Shown here in pieces: positions 29,888 through 38,760 of a stretch of DNA of 64,000 nt; the first letter of the stretch is position 1; every line of letters begins with the position of its first letter. The stretch comes from Erythrobacter sp. F6033. GTDB lineage: Bacteria > Pseudomonadota > Alphaproteobacteria > Sphingomonadales > Sphingomonadaceae. The stretch covers positions 1 through 64,000 of the forward strand of contig NZ_JALKAZ010000001.1 of assembly GCF_023016005.1 (NCBI RefSeq), read 5' to 3'. Below the pieces are notes generated by a model. That model did not search any database. It saw nothing but the letters and a program-made list of their open reading frames with translations, and was not told the origin of the DNA. A program made the translations under genes and the position numbers.

Positions 29888-30844
29888 CTACGCAGCTTCG
29901 CCTTGGCTTTCAATCGGGTTTCTCGAAGCAACTGGTTTTACAGCGTCGCTTTGGCCGGTTCTGGCGCGCCAGCGTTCGCGGATCGTGTCGGAGGTTTCGC
30001 GCGAGCCATCATGGCTCCAGCCGGGAGGACGCAGCAAATAGGACAGCTTATGCTTCCACGGGCTGCGCCAAATGTCGGTGATCATTCCGATCCACTCGTG
30101 GAACACGGCCCACAGCAGGTTGAAACTGCCTAGCTGTTTGATGATGCCATACCGGATTTTCTCATCATCGCGTTCGGCCTCGAACGTGCCGAACATCTTG
30201 TCCCAGATAATAAACACGCCAGCGTAGTTGCGATCGAGATAGCGTGGGTTGGTCGCGTGGTGCACGCGGTGATGGCTCGGCGTGTTCATTACGGCTTCAA
30301 ACCAGCGCGGCATCCTATCGATGGCTTCGGTGTGGATCCAGAATTGGTAGATCAGATTGAAGCCGCCGACGATGGCGATCATGGCCGGGTGAAAGCCAAG
30401 CAGCACCAATGGCAGGGCAAAGAGCAATCCGAACGTGAATGATCCGGTCCACGACTGCCTGAGCGCGGTTGATAGGTTGTAATGCTGGCTGGAATGGTGG
30501 TTCACATGGCTTGCCCACATCCATCGGATCCGGTGCCCCGCACGGTGAACCCAATAATATTTGAGGTCATCAAGAATAAAGACAAGCGGCCATGCCCACC
30601 AAACGATCCACCATTCAGGACCGAGGTCAAACAGGCGATATTCGTAAGCAGCGATAAACACATAAAGGGCAAAACCGCCGAACAAAGCGCCCGCGACTGT
30701 CGAGCCCAGTCCGAACGCCAAGCTTACCAATGTGTCCATCGGCTCATATTTCTCGGGTGCGCGGAACCTCGCCCACAGCATTTCAGCCAGGACGGCGACT
30801 ACGAAGAGAGGCACGGCAAATTGGGTGGGGGAGAATTCAGGCAT
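29888..30844 (-). CDS. Sterol desaturase / fatty acid hydroxylase family membrane di-iron protein
   Basis: The 318-residue product has several membrane segments in the first 160 residues and the eight-His di-iron pattern: HRAGHR, HVNHHSSQHYN, a His in the FWIHTEAID segment and HHRVHHATN. It probably hydroxylates or desaturates a membrane lipid, such as a carotenoid, hopanoid or fatty acid, in the inner membrane. It overlaps the upstream small membrane-protein gene by 8 bp and is followed closely by a GMC oxidoreductase gene, which could oxidise the resulting alcohol. Confidence 0.9.
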   Translation of the reverse strand: MPEFSPTQFAVPLFVVAVLAEMLWARFRAPEKYEPMDTLVSLAFGLGSTVAGALFGGFALYVFIAAYEYRLFDLGPEWWIVWWAWPLVFILDDLKYYWVHRAGHRIRWMWASHVNHHSSQHYNLSTALRQSWTGSFTFGLLFALPLVLLGFHPAMIAIVGGFNLIYQFWIHTEAIDRMPRWFEAVMNTPSHHRVHHATNPRYLDRNYAGVFIIWDKMFGTFEAERDDEKIRYGIIKQLGSFNLLWAVFHEWIGMITDIWRSPWKHKLSYLLRPPGWSHDGSRETSDTIRERWRARTGQSDAVKPVASRNPIESQGEAA

Positions 30845-31259
30845 CGTCTGTGCTGTTTAGCCGATTGATCGCTTCTGCCCAAGGCGCAGAGTTTGCGAGC
30901 GTTAGGTCAACGTCGCCAAAGCGCGCCTCCCCAGTGGAAACGGTGATTCTCTCGTCTGAAATTGAAGCCATTGCATCGGGCGTGAGGATGCGGCCCGCAA
31001 ACTGATTGCCATGCGGCTTTATGACCATGATCCGCCCCGACGAATCTTTCAGCAACGCGCCCGCTCCGCTTGCATCCAAGGCGACTGCGACCGCCTCATA
31101 CCCGTCCTCCACTTCGGCGGCGGCGCGCCGTGCCTCGGCCTCATCGCAGAATGCCGTCTCGCCCCCGAGCCGGAGCAGTTTGGCTAATCCGGTTATGGCA
31201 AGAATTGCGATCAATGAACCAGCGAAGATCAGGATTTGCGGATGAATTTCCATGTTCAT
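30837..31259 (-). CDS. Small single-pass membrane protein
   Basis: The product is about 140 residues, starting at ATG 31259 or ATG 31253. It has one N-terminal membrane helix (ILIFAGSLIAILAITGLAKL), then a soluble domain with GRIMVIKPHGNQFAGRIL that resembles a small beta domain. Its stop overlaps the sterol desaturase start by 8 bp, so the two are translationally coupled. Sphingomonads often have such a protein next to this desaturase, but I cannot name its role. Confidence 0.75.
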   Translation of the reverse strand: MNMEIHPQILIFAGSLIAILAITGLAKLLRLGGETAFCDEAEARRAAAEVEDGYEAVAVALDASGAGALLKDSSGRIMVIKPHGNQFAGRILTPDAMASISDERITVSTGEARFGDVDLTLANSAPWAEAINRLNSTDDA

Positions 31260-31315
31260 CCGGGATTGGCATGAGCTGCGCTTTGCGGCAAGCATGGCCG
31301 CAACAGGAGATTGCC

Positions 31316-32758
31316 ATGAAATTGCCTTTCACCACGCTCACCGCCGCTGCGTCTGCCACGCTTCTTGTTTCGGCTGCACCGCTGGCTGCCGACGATCACG
31401 CAGTCGATCCGACTGCCTTCGTCGAGGCCGATGCAAAGCGGACCGAGCGTGTGGCTCAGCAGCTCTGGGAATTGGCGGAGCTCGGATACCTCGAGACCCA
31501 AACAACGGCATTGTTGCAAAGCGAGCTGTCCGGAGAAGGTTTCCGCATTGAGCAAGGCATTGCCGATATTCCGACAGCCTTTCTGGCCGAATGGGGTGAA
31601 GGCGGGCCGGTCATCGCGATTATGGCGGAAATGGATGCGCTGCCCGGTATCAACCAGTCTGCCTCGCCTTTGCGGGAAATAATCGAAGGCAAGAATGCGG
31701 GCCATGCCTGCGGGCACAACCTGTTTGGCGCCGGATCGCTGGTCGCCGCCATCGCCGTAAAAAAATGGCTGGAGGAAACAGGCACACCGGGCCGTATTCG
31801 GTTTTACGGCACGCCAGCCGAGGAAGGCGGGTCAGGCAAAGTCTATATGACCCGCGCTGGCATGTTCGATGATGTCGATGTGGCGATCCATTGGCATGCC
31901 GGCGATGAAAACAGCGCGGCGGCGCAAACGAGCCTCGCCAACCGTTCCGCCAAGTTCCGTTTCAAAGGGATTTCTGCTCACGCGGCCGGCGCACCGGAAC
32001 GCGGGCGCAGCGCGCTCGATGGGGCTGAGGCCATGAACATGATGGCGAACATGCTGCACGAGCATATGCCGCAGGATGCGCGGATGCACTATGTGATCAC
32101 TTCGGGCGGTAACGCTCCGAATGTCGTTCCTGATTTTGCCGAGGTTTTCTATTACGTCCGCCATCCCGATCCCGATGGAGTTGAAGAGATTTGGGCGCGG
32201 CTTGAGAATGCTGCACGCGGCGCCGCTACGGGAACTGGCACCGAAGTCGAATGGGAAGTAATCCACGGCAACAATCCACTTTTGGTCAACGAAACATTGG
32301 CCAAAGTGATGGACCAAAAGCTTCGGCAGGTCGGCGGCGTAGAATACACCGATGAAGAGCGCGCCTGGGCGGAGCAGTTGCAAGAATCGCTCGGCGATGC
32401 GGCAAAGCCTCTCGCAAGTGCGGGTGAAATCGGTGAATACGAAAAGAGCCTGGGATACGGATCTACTGATGTCGGTGATGTATCATGGGCGACTCCAACG
32501 GTAGGCGTCCGTACGGCCACTTGGGTGCCAGGAACGAGCGCGCATAGCTGGCAAGCGGTTGCAGCGAGCGGGCACTCAATAGGACATAAGGGGACACAAG
32601 TCGCCGCGAAGTCGATGTCCTTGATGGCTGTGGAGCTGTTCACCAACCCCGAACTGCGCGCGGCCGCTCGGGCCGAATTCGATGCGGCTCGCGGCGAGGA
32701 CTATGAGTACCGCTCTCTGCTCGGCGACCGCGCACCGCCGCTCGATTACCGTAAGTAG
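31316..32758 (+). CDS. Secreted M20 family amidohydrolase
   Basis: I start at ATG 31316, preceded by CAGGAGA, where a signal peptide begins (MKLPFTTLTAAASATLLVSA, cleavage near LAA-DDH); the 480-residue product is AbgB-like. Zinc-site motifs are visible: MAEMDALPG, then HACGHNLFGAGSLVAA, GTPAEEGGSGK and HWHAGDENS. AbgB relatives hydrolyse p-aminobenzoyl-glutamate or other N-acyl amino acids. The periplasmic form suggests scavenging of peptides or conjugates. The neighbouring genes are divergent or convergent, so it is probably monocistronic. Confidence 0.9.
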   Translation: MKLPFTTLTAAASATLLVSAAPLAADDHAVDPTAFVEADAKRTERVAQQLWELAELGYLETQTTALLQSELSGEGFRIEQGIADIPTAFLAEWGEGGPVIAIMAEMDALPGINQSASPLREIIEGKNAGHACGHNLFGAGSLVAAIAVKKWLEETGTPGRIRFYGTPAEEGGSGKVYMTRAGMFDDVDVAIHWHAGDENSAAAQTSLANRSAKFRFKGISAHAAGAPERGRSALDGAEAMNMMANMLHEHMPQDARMHYVITSGGNAPNVVPDFAEVFYYVRHPDPDGVEEIWARLENAARGAATGTGTEVEWEVIHGNNPLLVNETLAKVMDQKLRQVGGVEYTDEERAWAEQLQESLGDAAKPLASAGEIGEYEKSLGYGSTDVGDVSWATPTVGVRTATWVPGTSAHSWQAVAASGHSIGHKGTQVAAKSMSLMAVELFTNPELRAAARAEFDAARGEDYEYRSLLGDRAPPLDYRK

Positions 32759-32760
32759 AG

Positions 32761-33192
32761 TTAGCGCGCGGCGAGCATGTCGATCATCGGACGGATCGGG
32801 CTGATGTCATAACCAGCCTGCATGGCCGCTGCGGCGATTTCATCGGGATTGCCGCCGTTTTTCGCTTGGGCAAGCGACCATAGGAATGTCGAGCGGGTGC
32901 CCGAGCGGCAATAGGCGAGCACTTTCGCATCATCGCTAGCAAGCGCTGCGACCATCTCGTCGACTTGCGGTTCACTGAACCCGGAATGGCCGATGGGAAT
33001 TTCTAAATAGGCGATGCCTGACTGTTCAGCTGCCGCAGCAATCTCGCTCCCTTGCGGCGCACTTGGATCTTCACCATCTGGCCGATTGTTGATGATCAGG
33101 GTGAAGCCGTCATCCTTGGCGGCCGCGACATCGGGAAGCTCAATTTGCGCGCTGGCGAATACCGAATCGGTTAGTTTGCGAAATTCGTTCAT
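32761..33192 (-). CDS. DUF442 / TIGR01244 family phosphatase-like sulfur transferase
   Basis: The 143-residue cytoplasmic protein has the Cys-based phosphatase loop YCRSGTRSTFLWSL (Cys at about 95) and the N-terminal FRKLTDSVFASAQIE block that defines the beta-lactamase-hydrolase-like DUF442 family. Relatives are fused to sulfide-metabolism enzymes (Blh) or stand alone as here. The substrate is unknown. The gene converges on the M20 gene with a 2-bp gap. Confidence 0.88.
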   Translation of the reverse strand: MNEFRKLTDSVFASAQIELPDVAAAKDDGFTLIINNRPDGEDPSAPQGSEIAAAAEQSGIAYLEIPIGHSGFSEPQVDEMVAALASDDAKVLAYCRSGTRSTFLWSLAQAKNGGNPDEIAAAAMQAGYDISPIRPMIDMLAAR

Positions 33193-33478
33193 GGAATGAT
33201 GGCCTCATCTGATTTCGGTTCGAACTACGCTGCGCAGCAATCGAATTCAATTTCGCATTTTGGCGTGATCATCATAAATTCCGTGCGAAAATGTCATAAT
33301 TATGCGCGATAGAGGCTCTGCAAGTTAAAACATTCGCAAAGCAGGGCTTTGTGCGCTATGACACGCTTAAGAGGGCTGTTCCGATCCATCGGATTATTGC
33401 CCGCGTTCGGTACGGATTACTGTCCTCGCTATCGGCGTTTTGAAGGTTTGGGCAGTGTGACAAGGTACGTACGGAATT

Positions 33479-34267
33479 ATGGGTTACGATAGAGGACGTC
33501 GGCGCGGCAAGGACAAGCGCGACGGATTCGGCGAGGACAGCTTTGATCCTTTTGGCGGCGGCATGGATGGATATTCCCCGCCGAGCGATTTCGGCAATGA
33601 CCGTGGCGGCGACCGTTTTGGCGGCGGCGATCGCGGTGGCGACCGTTATAGCGGCGGCGATCGCGGCGGACCTCGCGGTGGCGGTGGTTTCGGCGGCGCA
33701 GATCGCGGTGGCCCACGTGGCGGCGGCGGTGATCGCGGCGGCGGCGGTGGTGGCGGTGGTTTCAACCGCATGCCAGCGCAGGTCGTTGGTACCGGCAAAG
33801 GCACCGTGAAATTCTTCAATAGTCAAAAAGGCTTCGGCTTTATCGCTCAGGAAACTGGCGGCGAAGATGTGTTTGTTCATATCAGTGCAGTCGAGCGGGC
33901 TGGTCTTGAAGGCTTGGCCGAAGGTCAGGAGCTTGAATTCAACCTCGTCGATCGCGGCGGAAAAGTTTCGGCTCAAGATCTGCAGATTGTCGGCGATGTT
34001 ATCGCAGCGCCTAAAGCCGATGCAGGCCCACCGAAGCGTGAGCTTACCGGTGAAAAAGCGACAGGAACGGTCAAATTCTTCAATTCGATGAAGGGCTTTG
34101 GCTTCCTCGTGCGTGATGATGGCCAACCAGACGCGTTTGTGCATATCAGCGCGGTCGAACGTTCGGGCCTTACGGAAATTGCCGAAGGTGAACGGTTTGA
34201 ATTTGACCTTGAGGTGGATCGACGCGGAAAGCATTCTGCGGTCAATCTTTCGCCTGTTCAGGAGTAA
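33479..34267 (+). CDS. RGG-rich protein with two cold-shock domains
   Basis: The product is 262 residues. Residues 1-98 form a low-complexity arm of RGG, GGD and FGGG repeats (for example [15 protein letters not shown]). Two cold-shock domains follow: about 104-165 ([27 protein letters not shown]) and about 193-257 ([26 protein letters not shown]). Two-domain CSPs are common in alphaproteobacteria, where they bind single-stranded RNA; an RGG arm of this length is less common and resembles eukaryotic condensate-forming RNA-binding proteins. The 286-bp upstream region is large enough for a regulated leader, but I see no fixed structure. A terminator follows. Confidence 0.92.
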   Translation: MGYDRGRRRGKDKRDGFGEDSFDPFGGGMDGYSPPSDFGNDRGGDRFGGGDRGGDRYSGGDRGGPRGGGGFGGADRGGPRGGGGDRGGGGGGGGFNRMPAQVVGTGKGTVKFFNSQKGFGFIAQETGGEDVFVHISAVERAGLEGLAEGQELEFNLVDRGGKVSAQDLQIVGDVIAAPKADAGPPKRELTGEKATGTVKFFNSMKGFGFLVRDDGQPDAFVHISAVERSGLTEIAEGERFEFDLEVDRRGKHSAVNLSPVQE

Positions 34268-34327
34268 ACCTCCTAAAACTTGTCAGGCCGTTTGACCCAG
34301 CGAACGAGCGGCCTTATCTCAATCCAG

Positions 34328-34361
34328 ATGGCGGCTCATTTATGGGCCGCCATTTGTTTTT
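34328..34361 (+). terminator. Rho-independent terminator after the double cold-shock gene
   Basis: ATGGCGGC pairs perfectly with GCCGCCAT around a 10-base loop, followed by TTGTTTTT. It lies between the cold-shock gene and argD. Confidence 0.85.
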
Positions 34362-34391
34362 GCACTCGATTTCGGAATTGGGAATCACCGT

Positions 34392-35591
34392 ATGTCCATT
34401 ACCCCGCTTATGCCTGTTTACCCGCGCTGCGGCGTTCGTCCGGTCCGCGGCGAGCACTGCCATTTGATTGATGAAGATGGCACCCGTTATCTCGATTTCG
34501 CGAGTGGTATCGCGGTGAACTTACTCGGCCATTCACACGAAGGCCTGATTGGCGCAGTGCAAAAACAGGCGGAAACGCTGATGCATGTGTCTAATCTTTA
34601 CGGCAGCCCTCAGGGTGAGAAGCTGGCCCAACAATTGGTCGATAACACCTTTGCCGACACGGTGTTCTTCACCAATTCGGGTGCGGAAGCAGTTGAAACA
34701 GCGATCAAGTGCGCGCGCGCTTATCACCAAAATGCAGGTGACGAAGGCGATGCAAACCGGTTTGAGATCATCACCTTCACCAATGCCTTTCACGGTCGGA
34801 CGATGGCGACGATCAGCGCTTCGAATCAGACCAAGATGCACCATGGCTTCTCGCCATTGTTGGAAGGGTTCAAATACGCTGAGTTTGACGATCTTGAAGC
34901 CGCGAAAGCGCTGATCGGGCCGAACACAGCCGGCTTTCTGGTTGAGCCAATTCAGGGTGAAGGCGGTATCCGCCCAGCGTCCGATGAATTCATGAAAGGC
35001 CTTCGCGCGCTGGCAGACGAGCATGATCTGATGCTCGTGCTGGACGAAGTGCAATGCGGCGTCGCGCGGACTGGCAAGATGTACGCGCATGAGCACTATG
35101 GGATTGATCCCGACATTCTTGCGAGCGCTAAGGGTCTCGGCGGGGGCTTTCCAATAGGTGCGTGCCTCGCAACGGAGAAAGCGGCGCGCGGGATGACCTT
35201 CGGCACACATGGCTCGACTTACGGCGGGAATCCGCTCGGGATGGCTGCGGGCAGCGCGGTAATGGACGCAGTGGCAAATGATGAATTTCTCGCCGAAGTC
35301 ACCGACAAAGGCGAACGCATCCGCTCGCGTCTCGAACAGTTTATCGGGAATTATCCTGAACTGTTTGAATTGGTGCGCGGTAAGGGCCTGATGCTTGGCA
35401 TCAAGATGAAGGTCGAAAGCCGCCCGTTCTTTGTCCATCTCCGCGATAACCACCAGTTGCTTACGGTGGCTGCGGGCGATCAGACCTTACGTGTGATACC
35501 GCCATTGGTGATCGGTGATGCTGAGATCGACGAGTTCTTTGAAAAACTCTCGGCCGGTGCGGCGAGCTTCAAGGTGCCTGAATCAGCATAA
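34392..35591 (+). CDS. argD: Acetylornithine / succinyldiaminopimelate aminotransferase
   Basis: The 399-residue class III aminotransferase starts [20 protein letters not shown]. It has [15 protein letters not shown], the cofactor-binding [20 protein letters not shown] and the PLP-lysine segment [16 protein letters not shown]. It makes N-acetylornithine in arginine synthesis and, in many bacteria, also serves DAP synthesis. Its stop overlaps the argF start by one base. Confidence 0.95.
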   Translation: MSITPLMPVYPRCGVRPVRGEHCHLIDEDGTRYLDFASGIAVNLLGHSHEGLIGAVQKQAETLMHVSNLYGSPQGEKLAQQLVDNTFADTVFFTNSGAEAVETAIKCARAYHQNAGDEGDANRFEIITFTNAFHGRTMATISASNQTKMHHGFSPLLEGFKYAEFDDLEAAKALIGPNTAGFLVEPIQGEGGIRPASDEFMKGLRALADEHDLMLVLDEVQCGVARTGKMYAHEHYGIDPDILASAKGLGGGFPIGACLATEKAARGMTFGTHGSTYGGNPLGMAAGSAVMDAVANDEFLAEVTDKGERIRSRLEQFIGNYPELFELVRGKGLMLGIKMKVESRPFFVHLRDNHQLLTVAAGDQTLRVIPPLVIGDAEIDEFFEKLSAGAASFKVPESA

Positions 35592-36523
35592 TGGCCTATC
35601 AGCACTTCCTGGATTTAGGCGACGCAGGTCCTGATGCTATCGCGGAGATGATCAATGACGCGATTGATCGCAAATCGGCGCGCGCTGGTTGGCCAAAAGG
35701 CAGGGCCGACGCTGATCGTCCGCTCGACGGACGTGTGCTGGCGCTGGTGTTTGAGAAGAATTCGACCCGAACTCGGGTAAGCTTCGACATCGCAATGCGT
35801 CAGCTAGGCGGCACGGTTCTCATTCTCGAAGCGGGGTCAAGCCAACTTGGACGGGGCGAAACCATTGCGGATACAGCGCGCGTGTTGAGCCGGATGGTCG
35901 ATGCAATTATGCTGCGAACGGATGATCACGCGAAGATTGAAGAAATGGCGCGTCATGCGAGCGTGCCCGTGATCAATGGCCTTACGGACCGGTCCCATCC
36001 GTGCCAGATCGCAGCAGACCTCCTCACCGTGATCGAGCATGGCAAAGCTCTCCCGGGTCTCGAGGTCGCATGGTTGGGTGATGGCAACAATGTGCTTCAC
36101 TCGATCCTAGAAGCGGCGGGATTGATGAAATTCAACGTTCGCATCGCGACACCCGCTGGATACGAACCGGAGGGCGAATTCGTCGAAATGGCGAGGGCTG
36201 GCGGGGCAATTGTCACGCTCACGCATGATGCGAAGGCTGCCGCAAGCAAAGCCGATGTCGTTGTAACCGATACGTGGATTTCGATGGGTCAGGCTGACGC
36301 TGATGAAAAGCGGGCTGCGATGGAACCGTTTCAAGTTAATTCAGAAGTGATGGCCTCGGCAAAATCTGATGCGATATTTCTGCATTGTCTTCCGGCACAT
36401 GTCGGCGAAGAAGTAAGCGAGGATGTGTTCGAAAGCGATCAGTCCGTCGTCTTCGATGAAGCCGAGAACCGCATTCATGCGCAGAAGTCGGTTCTTCTCT
36501 GGAGCTTCGGCTTGCTGGGATAG
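35591..36523 (+). CDS. argF: Ornithine carbamoyltransferase
   Basis: The 310-residue product has the carbamoyl-phosphate site [12 protein letters not shown], then [34 protein letters not shown] and the ornithine/catalytic loop [12 protein letters not shown]. It converts ornithine to citrulline. It directly overlaps argD (TAATG), so the arginine pair is co-translated, and is followed after 70 bp by hslO. Confidence 0.97.
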   Translation: MAYQHFLDLGDAGPDAIAEMINDAIDRKSARAGWPKGRADADRPLDGRVLALVFEKNSTRTRVSFDIAMRQLGGTVLILEAGSSQLGRGETIADTARVLSRMVDAIMLRTDDHAKIEEMARHASVPVINGLTDRSHPCQIAADLLTVIEHGKALPGLEVAWLGDGNNVLHSILEAAGLMKFNVRIATPAGYEPEGEFVEMARAGGAIVTLTHDAKAAASKADVVVTDTWISMGQADADEKRAAMEPFQVNSEVMASAKSDAIFLHCLPAHVGEEVSEDVFESDQSVVFDEAENRIHAQKSVLLWSFGLLG

Positions 36524-36593
36524 CCCCGCATAAACCTCGCAGATTTCGCTGAGGGTCTTCCACAGCTGCCTGGGAGGCACCATATGCCCGGTT

Positions 36594-37484
36594 ATGAACA
36601 CGCAAACGGAAACATTCTCAGATAAAATCCTGGGGTTCACGCTGCCTGCGCGAAATGCCCGTGCTCGCATTGTGCGTCTTGATCAGGTTATCGCGGATGT
36701 ACTCTCAGCACATGACTACCCTGCACCCATCACGCATTTGTTGAGTGAAGCGCTTGTACTCGCAGCTCTTATGGGAGGCTTGTTGAAGGGGGAGCAGGCA
36801 CAAATGACGCTGCAGGCTCAATCGCAGACGGGCGTTGTATCCTTGCTCGTTTGTGATTTTCGCGCTGGTGATATGCGCGGCTATGCCGAGTTCGACGGGG
36901 AGCGATTGGAGGGGCTTGGTGCGAATCCATCATTGTCCGCAATGTTCGGAGATGGCTATCTCGCGATCACTTTCGAAACCGGACCGGGGCAGCGATACCA
37001 AGGTATTGTGCCGCTTGAGGGTGAGACGCTTACCGATGCGTGCGAAGCGTATTTTACTCAATCAGAACAAATCCCGACGATGATTCGCGTGGCCAGTCAG
37101 GCGGGAGCGAGCGGCTCGTTCGCGGGCGGTCTTTTGCTTCAGCACCTTGCGGATGGTGAGGAAGGCCGCGAGCGGTTGCATGTCAAAATGGACCATCCGG
37201 ACTGGGAGCATGTAGCCGTGATGGCGTCGAGCATCAGCCATGATGAATTGCTCGATCCGGCACTTTCGATGGAAGGAATCGCTTGGCGTCTCTTTCACGA
37301 AGAAGAGGAGGTGCGAGTGCAGTCTGGCGCCAGCCTATCGCGCGGTTGCCGGTGCAATCAGCAATATTATGAAGGCGTCATCCGACGCTTTCCGACCGCT
37401 GAGCAGGCCGAGATGCGCAATGAACAAGGGAAGATCGTGGTGGATTGCGCGTTTTGTGCAAAGGCTTTTGAGCTACAGATTTAA
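36594..37484 (+). CDS. hslO: Redox-regulated chaperone Hsp33
   Basis: The 296-residue product has the HSP33 core with the conserved QAQSQTGVVSLLVCDFRAG and MRGYAEFD segments, and a C-terminal zinc switch with CRC (GCRCNQQYYEGVIRRFP) and CAFC (DCAFCAKAFEL). The four Cys bind Zn when reduced and form disulfides under oxidative stress, which activates holdase activity. The argD-argF-hslO order is common in sphingomonads. Confidence 0.95.
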   Translation: MNTQTETFSDKILGFTLPARNARARIVRLDQVIADVLSAHDYPAPITHLLSEALVLAALMGGLLKGEQAQMTLQAQSQTGVVSLLVCDFRAGDMRGYAEFDGERLEGLGANPSLSAMFGDGYLAITFETGPGQRYQGIVPLEGETLTDACEAYFTQSEQIPTMIRVASQAGASGSFAGGLLLQHLADGEEGRERLHVKMDHPDWEHVAVMASSISHDELLDPALSMEGIAWRLFHEEEEVRVQSGASLSRGCRCNQQYYEGVIRRFPTAEQAEMRNEQGKIVVDCAFCAKAFELQI

Positions 37485-37568
37485 CAATTGGCCGCTATTC
37501 AGAAACGGCTCATCGCTCAATGGCCACTATGTGCAAGCGATCTTCCGCAAAAAGGCGATGATACACGA

Positions 37569-37982
37569 ATGAAAAAGCGCAAACTTAATCCAGTTAGAAA
37601 TGTGGCCGCTTTGCTTGGTGCAGGAGCGCTAGGTTTCGCATTGCCCGCGCTCGCGCAATCCGGTGGCCTTTCCATGCTCACTGAGCTGGTCAAAGGCGAA
37701 TGGACGATCAAGTATCGTGATGGTTCGCCAGAGCGGAAGATTTGCGTTCGTAGTGGACAGGAGCTTATTCAACTCCGGCACGGCGACGGTGGGTGCAACC
37801 GCTTTGTAGTCGAAGACAGCGCTTCACGTGTTACCGTTCAATACACCTGTCCGGGCAACGGTTATGGGCGAACATCGATCCGCCGTGAAACTGGCTCGCT
37901 CGTGCAGATTGAAAGTCAGGGTATCGCATCCGGAACTCCATTTCAGCTTGCAGGTGAAGCTCGCCGAACGGGCAGCTGCTGA
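37569..37982 (+). CDS. Secreted DUF3617-like protein
   Basis: The product is 137 residues, starting at ATG 37569 with a signal peptide (KKRKLNPVRNVAALLGAGAL, cleavage near ALA-QSG). The mature part reads GEWTIKYRDGSPERKICVRS, then DGGCNRFVVEDS and TVQYTCPGNGYGRTSIRRE. This resembles DUF3617, in which Cys residues form disulfides in a small beta domain. The role is unknown. It sits between hslO and queC on the same strand. Confidence 0.8.
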   Translation: MKKRKLNPVRNVAALLGAGALGFALPALAQSGGLSMLTELVKGEWTIKYRDGSPERKICVRSGQELIQLRHGDGGCNRFVVEDSASRVTVQYTCPGNGYGRTSIRRETGSLVQIESQGIASGTPFQLAGEARRTGSC

Positions 37983-38017
37983 TTGCTTAATAAGTGTATC
38001 CGGCTAAGTGACTGGCC

Positions 38018-38707
38018 ATGAAAGACACGACTTCCAAACCAACAGCTATCGTCCTGCTCTCCGGCGGACTGGATTCTATGGTAACCGCCGCGATCGCAAA
38101 GGAACGGGGTTATGAAGTTCGAGCGCTATCGGTCGATTACGGCCAGCGGCACAAACTTGAGCTGAATTCTGCCAAGAAGATTGCAGAAAAGCTGGGTTTG
38201 GCGAGCCAAGTCGAAATCGCGCTAGATCTTCGTGCCTTTGGCGGTTCGGCTCTGACCGATTCAATTGACGTTCCGAAGTCGGGGGTCGGTGACGATATTC
38301 CTGTCACCTACGTTCCAGCACGAAACTTGGTATTCCTGGCGCTAACGACGGCATGTGCAGAAGCGGCCAATTCGCGCGATGTCTTCATCGGCGTGAACGC
38401 GCTTGATTATTCTGGTTATCCAGATTGTCGCCCAGAATTCATCGAGAGTTTCACCGAGACGGCGCGATTAGGCACAAAGTCGGGGATCGAAGGGCGCCCA
38501 TTCACGATCCATGCGCCGCTCCAAAATATGACGAAAGCGGACATCGCGGCGGAGTGTGAGCGACTGAATTTGGACCCTTCGTGGAGTTGGTCTTGTTATG
38601 ATCCAACCGAAGCTGGCAAGGCCTGCGGACTCTGCGATTCCTGTCGTTTACGCAAAAAGGGTTTTGCCGAAGCGGGAATAACAGATAGCACTGCATACGC
38701 AGCCTGA
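38018..38707 (+). CDS. queC: 7-cyano-7-deazaguanine synthase
   Basis: The 229-residue product has the PP-loop ATP motif LLSGGLDSMVTAAIAKERG near the N-terminus, then VDYGQRHKLEL, VPARNLVFLALTTACAEA and a C-terminal zinc site CGLCDSCRLRKKGF with Cys upstream in SWSCYDP. It converts 7-carboxy-7-deazaguanine to preQ0 for queuosine. GluQRS, which modifies queuosine tRNA-Asp, is also in this window at 61.8 kb. No preQ1 riboswitch is visible in the 35-bp gap upstream. Confidence 0.96.
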   Translation: MKDTTSKPTAIVLLSGGLDSMVTAAIAKERGYEVRALSVDYGQRHKLELNSAKKIAEKLGLASQVEIALDLRAFGGSALTDSIDVPKSGVGDDIPVTYVPARNLVFLALTTACAEAANSRDVFIGVNALDYSGYPDCRPEFIESFTETARLGTKSGIEGRPFTIHAPLQNMTKADIAAECERLNLDPSWSWSCYDPTEAGKACGLCDSCRLRKKGFAEAGITDSTAYAA

Positions 38708-38760
38708 CGCTTCCACGGCGCAAGCTCAAAAAAATAGTAGCGTGGACGAGGGGATCAATT

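Noticed and set aside
31070..31315. Upstream extension of the M20 amidohydrolase
   Set aside because: The signal peptide and ribosome site lie at ATG 31316; the extension only covers the opposite-strand gene.
33193..33478. Cold-shock riboswitch-type leader
   Set aside because: The length would allow a thermosensing leader, but I see no convincing long stem or conserved cold box.
33356..34234. Long minus-strand frame over the RGG cold-shock gene
   Set aside because: It is an artefact of the GGN-rich repeat; its Ala-rich product has no domain, whereas the plus strand encodes two clear cold-shock domains.
37983..38017. preQ1 riboswitch before queC
   Set aside because: Only 35 bp separate the genes and no aptamer-like pseudoknot is visible.
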